A stretch of 13,996 bases of DNA, taken from positions 1 through 13,996 of the forward strand of contig CAYTPY010000052.1 in the NCBI GenBank assembly GCA_964439725.1. Reading direction: 5' to 3'. Made by a program: the position numbers and the translations under genes. This document shows, piece by piece, positions 1 to 7,558 of the stretch; the first letter of the stretch is position 1; the number at the start of each line of letters is the position of its first letter. Under the pieces are notes generated by a model. It was not told the DNA's origin, made no database searches, and was given only the letters and a program-made list of their open reading frames with translations. The DNA comes from Croceibacterium_A sp964439725 (GTDB taxonomy: Bacteria > Pseudomonadota > Alphaproteobacteria > Sphingomonadales > Sphingomonadaceae).

Positions 1-1387
1 TCACCGCGCTGATACCGGTCGTGGTCGAGCGCAGCACCGGCAGCCCCTCCTCGATTGCCCGCATTCGCGCCTGCGCCAGGTGCTGTGGCGGGCCGTGGCT
101 GCCGAACCAGCCATCGTTCGACGGGTTGAAGATGTAGTCCGGCCGCTCGGCCCGATCGACCACTTCGCCCGAGAACACGATCTCGTAACAGATCTGGATA
201 CCCGCCAATCCGAAGGCCGCAAGATCGAGCGTCCGCGGGCCCGGGCCAGGTAGGAAATCCATCGTGCCAGCGACGAGGCGACTGAGGCCGAGCGGCTCGA
301 GCAGGAAGCGCATGGGCAGGTACTCGCCGTAAGGCACCAGATGCGCCTTGGCATAGCTGCCGCGGATCTCGCCGGCGCCGTCGATCGCCATGACTGAGTT
401 GTAAGCGCCGACTGCCTGTTCTTCTTCGATCTCCAAGCTGACCACTCCGGTCAGCAGCAGGCTGTCGGCGGCGATGGTGCGGCCAATCCGCTGCCGGGCG
501 AGGAGCGGATCGGCAAACGCCGTCATCCGATCATAGTAACGCTGCGGATAGCCGGGGCTGAGATAGTCGGCGAGGCCGGACTCCGGCCAGAGCACTAGCC
601 GCGGAGGCTGGCTCGCGTCCAGGGGCCGGCTGAGGTCGGCAAGCTGCACGAAATTGGCTTCGTAGTAGTTCGGATCGTTGATTCGGTCTTGCGTCAGGTC
701 GGGCTGGACCAGAGTGAGAGGCACGGTCCCGTCGCGAGCGGCCGGTGCCGGCCAATACATCCCGGCCACCAGCAGTGCCGCGATGAGAGCGGCAACGCGC
801 AAGCGGCGCTCGTGCAGCAGCGCAGCCAGCGCGGCGGAGAGGAACACCGCGACACCCGAGAACGCATATGTCCCTGTCCAGGGCGCAAGCGCCGCCAGAC
901 CCGGGCGATCGAAGGGGCCGAGCAGGACCATCGCGAAGGGGTTCCAAGCATAGCCCGTGAAGACCCGCGCGCGCAGCAATTCGGCGACGATCCAGCAGCC
1001 GGCGAACGCCAGCGCCAGCGCCCAATGGCGGCCGCGGCCAGCGAACGCGCGCGCTCCGAGCGCAGCCAGAGCGGGATAGATTGCGAGATATAGAGAGAGC
1101 AGCGGCACTGCCACCCAGCCCAGCGCAGCCGGCATCTCTGCCTGGTGAGTGAAGGCGGTGGCGATCCAGTTATTACCGAACGTAAAGTGAGCAAAGCCGA
1201 ACAGCCAGCCTAGCCACGCAGCGCGCTTCGCATCGGGAGCTTCGGCCAACAATGCAGCGAAGCCGCCCATGGCCAGACTGGCCACGGGCCACAGCCCCAG
1301 CGGTTGGAACCCCGTAGCGGCTAGGAAGCCGAACGCCAGCGCCGAGAGGCGCGGGTGAGACGCAGCCATGTGCCAAAGACGTCCCAT
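1..1387 (-). CDS. lnt: Apolipoprotein N-acyltransferase (3' end outside window)
   Basis: Lnt transfers an acyl chain from phospholipid to the N-terminal cysteine of apolipoproteins, the last step of lipoprotein maturation in the inner membrane. About 462 codons are in the window, read without a frameshift; the C-terminal part (roughly 50-70 residues by family length) lies beyond position 1. The N-terminal half is a run of hydrophobic membrane segments. The nitrilase-like domain follows, with the Glu-Lys-Cys triad visible as WPESG (E269), SYAKAHLVPYGEYLP (K347) and IQICYEIVF (C400), near E. coli E267/K335/C387. The family motif SNDGWFG and the segment HLAQARMRAIEEGLP are intact. I chose ATG 1387; ATG 1369 (MAASHPRLSA) and GTG 1390 are alternatives, and none has a strong Shine-Dalgarno. 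It starts 38 nt after the DUF4167 stop, so it is probably co-transcribed. Confidence 0.95.
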   Translation of the reverse strand, partial: MGRLWHMAASHPRLSALAFGFLAATGFQPLGLWPVASLAMGGFAALLAEAPDAKRAAWLGWLFGFAHFTFGNNWIATAFTHQAEMPAALGWVAVPLLSLYLAIYPALAALGARAFAGRGRHWALALAFAGCWIVAELLRARVFTGYAWNPFAMVLLGPFDRPGLAALAPWTGTYAFSGVAVFLSAALAALLHERRLRVAALIAALLVAGMYWPAPAARDGTVPLTLVQPDLTQDRINDPNYYEANFVQLADLSRPLDASQPPRLVLWPESGLADYLSPGYPQRYYDRMTAFADPLLARQRIGRTIAADSLLLTGVVSLEIEEEQAVGAYNSVMAIDGAGEIRGSYAKAHLVPYGEYLPMRFLLEPLGLSRLVAGTMDFLPGPGPRTLDLAAFGLAGIQICYEIVFSGEVVDRAERPDYIFNPSNDGWFGSHGPPQHLAQARMRAIEEGLPVLRSTTTGISAV

Positions 1388-1425
1388 CACGGCTTCGTGT
1401 CGCCCTTCGGCGTTACGCTCAAGCG

Positions 1426-2175
1426 TCAGCTGACGGCTTCGAGCGCACCCTGATCGCCGTCATCGGCCGGAGGCGAACGCCGCGTCCGCCTTTTCGGAGG
1501 AGCCTTGGCTTCCACTTCCTCGCGCTCTTCCGCCCGCGGGATCGATGGCGGCAGGATGCCGGCATCGATGGTCGACGCTTCGGCTTCGGCCGGAGCCTCG
1601 GCCGCCGAGCCATTGGCCGGCTGACGACTGCGCGAACGGCGCGCGCCGCGCGCTTCGCGGACGAACGGGTTATCCGAAGCAGTTACCTCGTGAGCTTCCT
1701 CGCCCTCGACGCCTGGCTGACCTTCGGCGACTGGCGCCCGCTCTTCGTCATTGCGTTCGCGGCGGCGGCGCGGGCGCTCGTTGCGGCTGCTCTCGTCGGG
1801 AGCGGCCGTCTCTTCACGCTCGTCCGTCTCATCCTCATCGGATTCGAACGGCTGCTCGCGATCGTGCTCGCGGCGCGGACGCACGTCTTCCTTCTGCACG
1901 CGGCTGTCGGCAACGACGCGGAAGTAGTGGTCGGCGAACTGGAGATAATATTCGGTCAACACGCGATCGCCGTTGAGCGAGGCGTCGTGCGCAAGCTTCT
2001 TGTACTTTTCGAGCATCTGTGGGGCATTGCCGCGAGCCCGACTATCAATTCGGTTGCCCTGGTTGCCGCCACCCGGACCACGGTTGTTGCCGCGGCCGCG
2101 CCGACGATTCTGATTGCGATTCTGGTTCAAAGGAATTCCGCTTCCTTGACTATGACCGGCAAAATCCGGCCGCAT
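1426..2175 (-). CDS. DUF4167 domain protein, Arg/Gly-rich, putative RNA-binding
   Basis: Function is unknown. The recognisable conserved block is RIDSRARGNAPQMLEKYKKL...EYYLQFADHYFRVVAD at about residues 42-90, preceded by an Asn/Arg/Gly-rich stretch (about 17-40) such as NQNRRRGRGNNRGPGG. The remaining ~155 residues are low complexity and strongly charged (Asp/Glu and Arg clusters, Ala/Pro-rich end), so probably disordered. ATG 2175 is chosen because GGAGG sits 5 nt upstream. A TTG at 2130 would give MNQNRNQNRRRGRGNN, which looks more like the N-terminus I recall for the family, so the first 15 residues may not be native. Its place after hisS-prfA-prmC and its RGG-like N-terminus suggest a role near translation or RNA; that is inference. 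Confidence 0.88.
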   Translation of the reverse strand: MRPDFAGHSQGSGIPLNQNRNQNRRRGRGNNRGPGGGNQGNRIDSRARGNAPQMLEKYKKLAHDASLNGDRVLTEYYLQFADHYFRVVADSRVQKEDVRPRREHDREQPFESDEDETDEREETAAPDESSRNERPRRRRERNDEERAPVAEGQPGVEGEEAHEVTASDNPFVREARGARRSRSRQPANGSAAEAPAEAEASTIDAGILPPSIPRAEEREEVEAKAPPKRRTRRSPPADDGDQGALEAVS

Positions 2176-2180
2176 GACCC

Positions 2181-2185
2181 CCTCC
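2181..2185 (-). promoter_or_regulatory. Shine-Dalgarno GGAGG of the DUF4167 gene
   Basis: On the minus strand the sequence reads GGAGGGGGTCATG, placing a full GGAGG 5 nt before ATG 2175. This favours ATG 2175 over the TTG at 2130, whose upstream GGAA is weaker. Confidence 0.6.
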
Positions 2186-2366
2186 ACGGTGCCGGCCAAA
2201 AAGCGGACACTCTCGTGGTTTCTCCATCTGCACTATCGACGGCTTGGCCGCTATTTCACTAGCAAATGATGGAGTTAAGACCCGGTATCGGCATTTGCCG
2301 CCCCACCGCTGGCCTTGACCGAGACGTAGTGTCTCTCCGGCGGTTTGCCAAGACTTAATTGTGACG

Positions 2367-3218
2367 CTAGTGCGCGGCGCTACCTGGGAGGGGGCGGAGG
2401 ACCAGCGCGCGGGGCCTGCCACCAAGGTCGCGGTGGAGCTGCGAGCCGAAGCCGGACTGCTCTGCGAGGGCCGCGACGGTATCGGCCTGAGTGGCACCGA
2501 TCTCCAGAACCGCGACCCCCTTATCCGCCACTAGGGCCGCTAACTGAGGCACCAACACGCGGTAGGCGTCGAGCCCTTTGGACCCTGCAAACAGAGCTCC
2601 CGCCGGTTCCCATTGCCGCACGGCCGACTCAATCGGCGCGTTATCTTCGACGTAAGGCGGATTGGCGAGAACGAGGTCGAACCGGCCGAGATCCTCGTTC
2701 CAGCCCGGCTCGTCCCAGTCCGCCGCTCGAAAGCTCGCCCGATCAGCGACGCCGAGCCGATCGGCATTAACAGTCGCGATGGAAAGAGCCTGCGCAGAGC
2801 GGTCGATGCCGACCCCGACCGCCGCTGGACATTCGGCCAAGATCGTCAGCAGCAGCGCGCCCGACCCGACACCGCAATCGAGCACAAGCCTAGGATTCGG
2901 GCAGGCTTCGAGGGCAGCGGCGACGGTGGTTTCGCTGTCCATGCGCGGGATCAGCACCCCCGAAGCGACGGCGAATTCGCGGCCATAGAATTCCTTATGG
3001 CCCAGGATATAGGCGACTGGTTCGTGACGAGCACGGCGTTCTACGAGTTCAGCGAAGTCGGGAGGCGCCGGCTCGTCCATGTGGCGGAGCAGCAGCTCGG
3101 AACGGGGCACACTAAGAGCGTGCGCCATCAGCAGCTCGGCATCGAGGCGGGCCGTGTCGGAGGTCGCCTGGAGCCGGGTAGTGGCTTGGCGCAAGGCTTG
3201 GGCGATGGGTGTGGTCAC
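2367..3218 (-). CDS. prmC: Peptide chain release factor N5-glutamine methyltransferase
   Basis: PrmC methylates the glutamine of the GGQ motif in release factors with S-adenosylmethionine, which speeds peptide release. The 283-residue product has the usual N-terminal helical domain ending in RRARHEPVAYILGHKEFYG (61-79), the LIPRMDSET segment (89-97), the SAM motif LDCGVGSG (113-120) and the catalytic NPPY at 186-189. The start is GTG 3218; an in-frame TGA lies 24 nt upstream, so no longer form is possible, and there is only a weak GGG as ribosome-binding site. It follows prfA, which encodes its substrate, after 64 nt. LIPRMDSET departs from the common LIPRPDTE, but the catalytic motif is complete. 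Confidence 0.96.
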   Translation of the reverse strand: MTTPIAQALRQATTRLQATSDTARLDAELLMAHALSVPRSELLLRHMDEPAPPDFAELVERRARHEPVAYILGHKEFYGREFAVASGVLIPRMDSETTVAAALEACPNPRLVLDCGVGSGALLLTILAECPAAVGVGIDRSAQALSIATVNADRLGVADRASFRAADWDEPGWNEDLGRFDLVLANPPYVEDNAPIESAVRQWEPAGALFAGSKGLDAYRVLVPQLAALVADKGVAVLEIGATQADTVAALAEQSGFGSQLHRDLGGRPRALVLRPLPGSAAH

Positions 3219-3282
3219 GAATGCCCGTCGATAAGGTCAGGACGAGCGGCGAGGGGTGCCGCAAGCTCGATGCGCAGCACCC

Positions 3283-4350
3283 CTAGTCACCCAGCGCGGC
3301 GAGCCGCTTGGCTTGATCTTCGGCGGTGAGAGCGCTCACCAGTTCAGCGAGCCCGTGCCCCGCGAGCACTTCGTCAAGCTTGTGCAGCGTGAGACCGATG
3401 CGGTGATCGGTGACGCGGCCTTGCGGGAAGTTGTAGGTGCGGATGCGTTCGGAGCGATCTCCGCTACCAACCATCGCCTTGCGCGCTTCGGCCTCCGCCC
3501 CGTGAGCTTCATCGCGCATCTTCTCGTATACGCGCGTGCGCAGGACCTGCATCGCCTTGTCGCGGTTGCGGTGCTGCGAGCGTTCGTCTTGCATGGCAAC
3601 GACGAGGCCCGTCGGGAGATGGGTGATGCGCACAGCTGAATCAGTGGTGTTGACGTGCTGCCCGCCGGCGCCCGACGAGCGGTAGATGTCGATCCTGAGG
3701 TCGCCGGGGTCGATCTGGACGTCGACTTCGGTCGGCTCGGGCAGGACGGCCACGGTTGCCGCTGAGGTGTGGATGCGGCCGCCGCTCTCGGTCACCGGGA
3801 CACGCTGCACGCGGTGTACGCCGCTTTCGAACTTGAGCTTGGCGAACACGCCATTGCCCGAGACGTTGGCGACGATTTCCTTGAAGCCGCCGATGTCGGA
3901 GGCGTTCATGCTGATCGGCTCGACCTTCCACCCCTGCTCAGCGGCATAGCGCTCGTACATGCGGTAGAGGTCGGCAGCGAACAGCGCCGCCTCGTCGCCG
4001 CCGGTGCCGGCGCGGATTTCGAGCATGGCCGGACGCGCGTCGGCCGCGTCGCGCGGCAGCATCGCGATCTGGAGCTGGCGCTCGGCTTCGGGAAGGCGCT
4101 GGCGCAGCTCTGCGAGCTCCTCGTCGGCGAGCGCTTTCATCTCGGGGTCGTCGGCCATGGCCGAGAGCTCGGCGATCTCCGCGCGCATCGCCCGCACGTC
4201 GGCGGCGACGCGGGCGACCGGCTCGAGCTCAGCATAGTCGCGGCTGGCCGCGACAAACGCCTCGCCTTCGAGCTGCCCCGAAGCGAGGCGCGCCTCTAGC
4301 TCGGCGAAGCGGTTGGCGATTTGCGCGAGGCGCTCTTCAGGGATGGTCAT
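3283..4350 (-). CDS. prfA: Peptide chain release factor 1 (RF1)
   Basis: RF1 ends translation at UAA and UAG codons. The 355-residue length is typical. The N-terminal coiled-coil-like domain covers about 1-105. The codon-recognition tripeptide of RF1 type is PVT at 185-187, within HRVQRVPVTESGGRIHTSA, and the peptidyl-transferase motif is GGQ at 229-231 (SSGAGGQHVNTTDSAVR). The PxT tripeptide and the GRIHTSA context separate it from RF2 (SPF). Start ATG 4350 overlaps the hisS stop as ATGA, suggesting translational coupling; no good Shine-Dalgarno precedes it, which fits coupling. The next gene, prmC, modifies Q231. Confidence 0.97.
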   Translation of the reverse strand: MTIPEERLAQIANRFAELEARLASGQLEGEAFVAASRDYAELEPVARVAADVRAMRAEIAELSAMADDPEMKALADEELAELRQRLPEAERQLQIAMLPRDAADARPAMLEIRAGTGGDEAALFAADLYRMYERYAAEQGWKVEPISMNASDIGGFKEIVANVSGNGVFAKLKFESGVHRVQRVPVTESGGRIHTSAATVAVLPEPTEVDVQIDPGDLRIDIYRSSGAGGQHVNTTDSAVRITHLPTGLVVAMQDERSQHRNRDKAMQVLRTRVYEKMRDEAHGAEAEARKAMVGSGDRSERIRTYNFPQGRVTDHRIGLTLHKLDEVLAGHGLAELVSALTAEDQAKRLAALGD

Positions 4351-5594
4351 GCGAGGATGTACGGCTTCATTGTCAACCAAGCCTGCTCGACTGTTTCTGC
4401 GCTCGGGTCATTTCTCCGAACGTTAGCCGTCGGACCACTCACCTCCGTTCGTAAGCTGATTATACAAGTCGCACCGCTTTTGACGGCCTTGTCAAAGCGC
4501 TTTCTGGGGGACCCGCTCGCCACAAGATCGGCGGAGAAGCCCAACTCCCGGAACCTGGCGGCGGTCTTAATCGCCGCCGCAATCATGTCATCGCTTTCTG
4601 CAACGATGACGACGTCAGTGTTCGTCTCGCCTTTCTCCCCCACCAACATCGCCAGCCGCTCGATCCCCGCGGCCCAACCGACCGCCGGCGTGTGCGGGCC
4701 GCCGAGGTTTTCGATCAGGCCGTCGTAGCGGCCGCCGCCGAGGACCGTGCCTTGCGCGCCGAGGCGGTCGGTGACGAATTCGAAGGCGGTGTGGCGGTAG
4801 TAGTCGAGGCCCCGGACCAGCGCTTCGTTGCGCTGCCAGGCGACGCCGGCCGCCTTCAGCCCCTCGCAGACCTGCCCGAAGAAGTCCTGGGCTTCGCCTG
4901 AAAGGAACGCGTCGATCTTCGGCGCTTCGGCCGTGAAGGGCTTGTCGCGCGGGTCCTTGCTGTCGAGGATGCGCAGCGGGTTGCGTTCGAGGCGGTCCTG
5001 GCTGTCTTCGCTGAGCGAGGCCTTGTGATCGCGGAAGTAGCCGATCAGCGCCTGCCGCCAGGCTTCGCGGCTCGGCGCGTCGCCCAGCGTGTTCAACTGC
5101 AGCGTCACGCCGTCGGCGATGCCAAGCTCCTTCAGGAGCTGGTCGGCCATCGCCAATAGCTCGACGTCCGCCTGGGGCTCGGCCGCGCCGATGATCTCCG
5201 CGTCGATCTGGTGGAATTGGCGGTAGCGGCCCTTTTGCGGCCGTTCGTAGCGGAACAGCGGCCCGTGCGTCGCGACCTTGAGCGGTGCGTACTGCTGCCA
5301 GCCGGCGGTGAGATAGGCGCGGGCGATGCCGGCGGTGAACTCGGGGCGCAAGGTGAGCGATTCCCCGCCACGGTCCTCGAACGAGTACATCTCTTTGGAG
5401 ACGACGTCGGTGGTCTCGCCGAGCGAGCGGCTGAACACCTCGGTCTTCTCGAACACCGGCATTTCCACGCGGCGGAAGCGGTAGAGTTTGCGCACCCGTT
5501 CAAAGGTCTCAACGACATGCGCGAATGCCTCGGCCTCGGCTCCGAAGATGTCCTGGGTGCCGCGGATCGGTCGCGGGGTTTCGATTTTCGCCAT
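4347..5594 (-). CDS. hisS: Histidyl-tRNA synthetase
   Basis: A class II aminoacyl-tRNA synthetase that charges tRNA-His. The 415-residue product shows PRPIRGTQDIF near the start, TLRPEFTAGIARAY (81-94), motif 2 GPLFRYERPQKGRYRQFHQ (111-129), the histidine-binding LVRGLDYY (259-266), GGGRYDGL (286-293) and motif 3 GWAAGIERL (306-314). The C-terminal ~90 residues form the anticodon-binding domain. Motif 2 is of the canonical bacterial kind. The last ~90 codons use TTA, ATA, AGA, CGA and ACA and are less GC-rich than the rest. ATG 5594 has no Shine-Dalgarno; a GCTAAG box at 5602-5609 with TTTGCGG 14 nt further upstream could be a promoter giving a very short leader. It overlaps prfA by ATGA. Confidence 0.97.
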   Translation of the reverse strand: MAKIETPRPIRGTQDIFGAEAEAFAHVVETFERVRKLYRFRRVEMPVFEKTEVFSRSLGETTDVVSKEMYSFEDRGGESLTLRPEFTAGIARAYLTAGWQQYAPLKVATHGPLFRYERPQKGRYRQFHQIDAEIIGAAEPQADVELLAMADQLLKELGIADGVTLQLNTLGDAPSREAWRQALIGYFRDHKASLSEDSQDRLERNPLRILDSKDPRDKPFTAEAPKIDAFLSGEAQDFFGQVCEGLKAAGVAWQRNEALVRGLDYYRHTAFEFVTDRLGAQGTVLGGGRYDGLIENLGGPHTPAVGWAAGIERLAMLVGEKGETNTDVVIVAESDDMIAAAIKTAARFRELGFSADLVASGSPRKRFDKAVKSGATCIISLRTEVSGPTANVRRNDPSAETVEQAWLTMKPYILA

Positions 5595-5663
5595 CGGCGC
5601 GCGCTTAGCGGCATTGATGGCGCCCGCAAAGAGTGTGTCCCCTCCGCCAACGCCGGGCAGCAG

Positions 5664-6773
5664 TTACTCCGCCGCTTCCAGGAACCGTTGATCAATGTCC
5701 ACATCGGCCTCCCAGCTCTTGAGCTCAGGCAGCACCTCTTTCGCGAACAAGTCCATGTTCTTCAGCACTTCGTCTTGCGGCATTCCGCCGTAGTAGACGT
5801 GCGGGAAGAAGCCCTGCGGCTTGTAGAACTCCTTCAGCTCCCACATCCGGTCGAGGATCATTTGCGGGGTGCCGGTGACCGCGCCCTTGGCGAATTCCTC
5901 GACGTAAGGCTCGATCGCTTCGGGAGCGAGGACCATGTTCTCGTAGTGCTCGTAGCCCTTGATCTGCGGGAACTTGCCCGGCGTATCGAGGTGGTAGTTG
6001 CGGATCGCGGCGCGCATCGTGTTGGCGAGGTACTTGCGGCCCTGGAGCTCGGCGTATTCGGCGCTCTCGTCGACGTAGTAGTTGCCGCCGAGCATCGGTG
6101 GGGGCGGCTGGGTGCCGGGGCCGTTCACTTCCTGCCAGACGGCGGCGTACTTGTCAGGCGGGACGTCCTTGCCGCGCTGCGGCAGCATCAGGATCATGTT
6201 GCCGCAGCCGAGGCGCGCGGCGGTGTACATCGAATTGCCCGACAGGCTGCCGCAGAACTTGCGCCCCTCGAAGCCCTTGATCGGACGCGGGCGCAGCTCG
6301 CTCCGGGGGATGTGGGCGTAGAGGCCCTTGCCCTTGATCACCCCGGTGTCGAGCGCGGGAATCACCGTCTCGAGCAGATCGTTGTACATCTGCCGGCTGT
6401 GGTTCATGTCGATGCCGAGCCCGGCGAACTCGTGCTGCGCCAGCCCGCCGCCGAAGCCGAGAATCGCGCGCCCGTTCGAAAGGATGTCGAGGTTGACGAT
6501 CCGCTCGGCCAGCCGGACCGGGTGATGCCAGGGCGCGATGATGCACTGGGTGCCGAGCTTCACGTGGCGGGTGCGCGCGGCGATGTAAGTGAGCAGCTGC
6601 ACCGGATCGTTCGACATCGAGTAGTCGGAGAAGTGGTGCTCGGTAATCCACACCGAATCGAAGCCGAGCTCCTCGGCGAGGACGAGATTCTCGATCTCCT
6701 CGCGCACGAAGCGCGCATCGTCATACGAATGGCCGCGCTGGTGCGCGAATCCGGTCGCCAGGCCTACATGCAT
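5664..6773 (-). CDS. LLM class flavin-dependent oxidoreductase (luciferase-like fold)
   Basis: The 369-residue protein belongs to the bacterial luciferase-like monooxygenase superfamily: TIM-barrel enzymes that use FMNH2 or F420. Family features are MHVGLATGFAHQRG at the start, LAEELGFDSVWITEHHF (32-48), a conserved HHPVRLAERIVNLDILSNGRAILGFGGG stretch (about 83-110, split here only by residue counting) and a C-terminal VTGTPQMILDRM segment typical of the barrel end. The substrate cannot be read from sequence; candidates in this superfamily include aldehydes, alkanes and aromatic or sulfur compounds. ATG 6773 has AGAGAGGA 9 nt upstream. It lies 69 nt upstream of hisS on the same strand and is divergent from ppa. 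No flavin reductase partner lies in the window. Confidence 0.9.
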   Translation of the reverse strand: MHVGLATGFAHQRGHSYDDARFVREEIENLVLAEELGFDSVWITEHHFSDYSMSNDPVQLLTYIAARTRHVKLGTQCIIAPWHHPVRLAERIVNLDILSNGRAILGFGGGLAQHEFAGLGIDMNHSRQMYNDLLETVIPALDTGVIKGKGLYAHIPRSELRPRPIKGFEGRKFCGSLSGNSMYTAARLGCGNMILMLPQRGKDVPPDKYAAVWQEVNGPGTQPPPPMLGGNYYVDESAEYAELQGRKYLANTMRAAIRNYHLDTPGKFPQIKGYEHYENMVLAPEAIEPYVEEFAKGAVTGTPQMILDRMWELKEFYKPQGFFPHVYYGGMPQDEVLKNMDLFAKEVLPELKSWEADVDIDQRFLEAAE

Positions 6774-6861
6774 TGGACAGCATCCTCTCTTGCGCGGGCG
6801 GGATCGTTCCCGTCTCCGGAGTCGCGGAGGGGATGATGCCGCAGGCGCGCGCGCCCGGCAA

Positions 6862-6891
6862 TTCCGCTCTCGCCAAGCACGGCCCTATGTT
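6862..6891 (+). promoter_or_regulatory. Possible weak promoter for ppa
   Basis: Within the 185-bp divergent region (6774-6958) TATGTT at 6886-6891 is preceded after 18 nt by TTCCGC at 6862-6867. The -10 matches four of six consensus bases and the -35 only three, so this is a candidate only. The same intergenic region also holds small hairpins (6799-6812 and 6814-6829) whose role is unclear. Confidence 0.2.
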
Positions 6892-6958
6892 CTAGGCGCC
6901 CGCCCAAACAACAACATGCCTGGAGGGGGTGCCCATCCAGCAACGAAAGCGAGCATCC

Positions 6959-7501
6959 ATGCGGATCGAAAACATTCCCGTGGGCGACAACCCGCCGGAA
7001 AGCCTGAACGTCGTCATCGAAGTGCCGACCGGCGGCGAGCCTGTGAAGTACGAGTTCGACAAGGCGAGCGGCGCGCTGTTCGTCGACCGCATCCTCCACA
7101 CGCCGATGCGCTATCCGGCCAATTACGGCTTCGTGCCGCACACCCTGTCACCCGACGGCGACCCCCTTGACGCGCTAGTCATCGCCCGCAGCCCGTTCAT
7201 TCCGGGATGCGTTGTCCGCGCCCGGCCGATCGGCGTGCTCAAGCTGGAAGACGAGCACGGCGGCGACGAGAAGCTGATCTGCGTGCCGGTGGACACGACA
7301 TTCCCTTACTACTCCGACGTGCTCGAGCGGCAGGACCTGCCCTCGATCATTTTCCAGCAGATCGAGCACTTCTTCAAGCACTACAAGGACCTGGAAACCG
7401 AGAAGTGGGTGCGGGTCGGCGAATGGGGCGACGCCGCGGAAGCGCGGCGAATCACCGTCGAGGCGATCGAGCGGGCCAAGGCGGCAAAGGCCGCCGCCTG
7501 A
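6959..7501 (+). CDS. ppa: Inorganic pyrophosphatase (family I, soluble)
   Basis: Hydrolyses pyrophosphate to two phosphates in the cytoplasm, pulling biosynthetic reactions forward; requires Mg2+. The 180-residue length is normal. The family signature is DGDPLD at 66-71, with metal-binding D66, D68, D71, D98 and D103 and K105 aligning one residue after the E. coli set (D65, D67, D70, D97, D102, K104). YEFDKASGALFVDR (31-44) and FFKHYKDLE (138-146) are also family-typical. Start ATG 6959 (MRIENIPVGDNPP) fits the family; a GTG at 6929 with GGAGGGG just before it would add 10 residues without family support. The gene ends just before a strong hairpin shared with a convergent gene. Confidence 0.97.
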   Translation: MRIENIPVGDNPPESLNVVIEVPTGGEPVKYEFDKASGALFVDRILHTPMRYPANYGFVPHTLSPDGDPLDALVIARSPFIPGCVVRARPIGVLKLEDEHGGDEKLICVPVDTTFPYYSDVLERQDLPSIIFQQIEHFFKHYKDLETEKWVRVGEWGDAAEARRITVEAIERAKAAKAAA

Positions 7502-7514
7502 GGCAGGCTGTGTC

Positions 7515-7557
7515 GATCTGCAGCGGCCGGCACGGATCGGCGCGGCCGCTGCAGATC
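7515..7557. terminator. Perfect 15-bp hairpin between convergent genes
   Basis: The arms 7515-7529 (GATCTGCAGCGGCCG) and 7543-7557 (CGGCCGCTGCAGATC) are exact reverse complements around a 13-nt loop. The hairpin starts 13 nt after the ppa stop and ends 1 nt before the stop codon of the leftward gene, so it could act on both strands. Neither side has a U-tract, so factor-independent termination is uncertain; it may instead protect 3' ends. Confidence 0.6.
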
Positions 7558-7558
7558 A

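Noticed and set aside
1690..2262. 190-codon hydrophobic open frame on the plus strand
   Set aside because: It looks like a membrane protein only because it is the reverse of the Arg/Glu-rich DUF4167 coding sequence; it has no ribosome-binding site or family features.
2321..2335. GAGAC-GTAGT-GTCTC hairpin between prmC and DUF4167
   Set aside because: A 5-bp stem without a T-tract is expected by chance in a 191-bp gap. I see no convincing promoter there either.
6796..6829. Two 5-bp hairpins in the LLM-ppa divergent region
   Set aside because: Short GC-rich stems are frequent at this base composition, and they align with no promoter or operator that I can define.
5211..6836. 541-codon open frame on the plus strand
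   Set aside because: It lies fully antisense to hisS and the LLM oxidoreductase, both with complete family motifs, and its His/Glu/Arg/Val-rich product looks like a GC-driven shadow.
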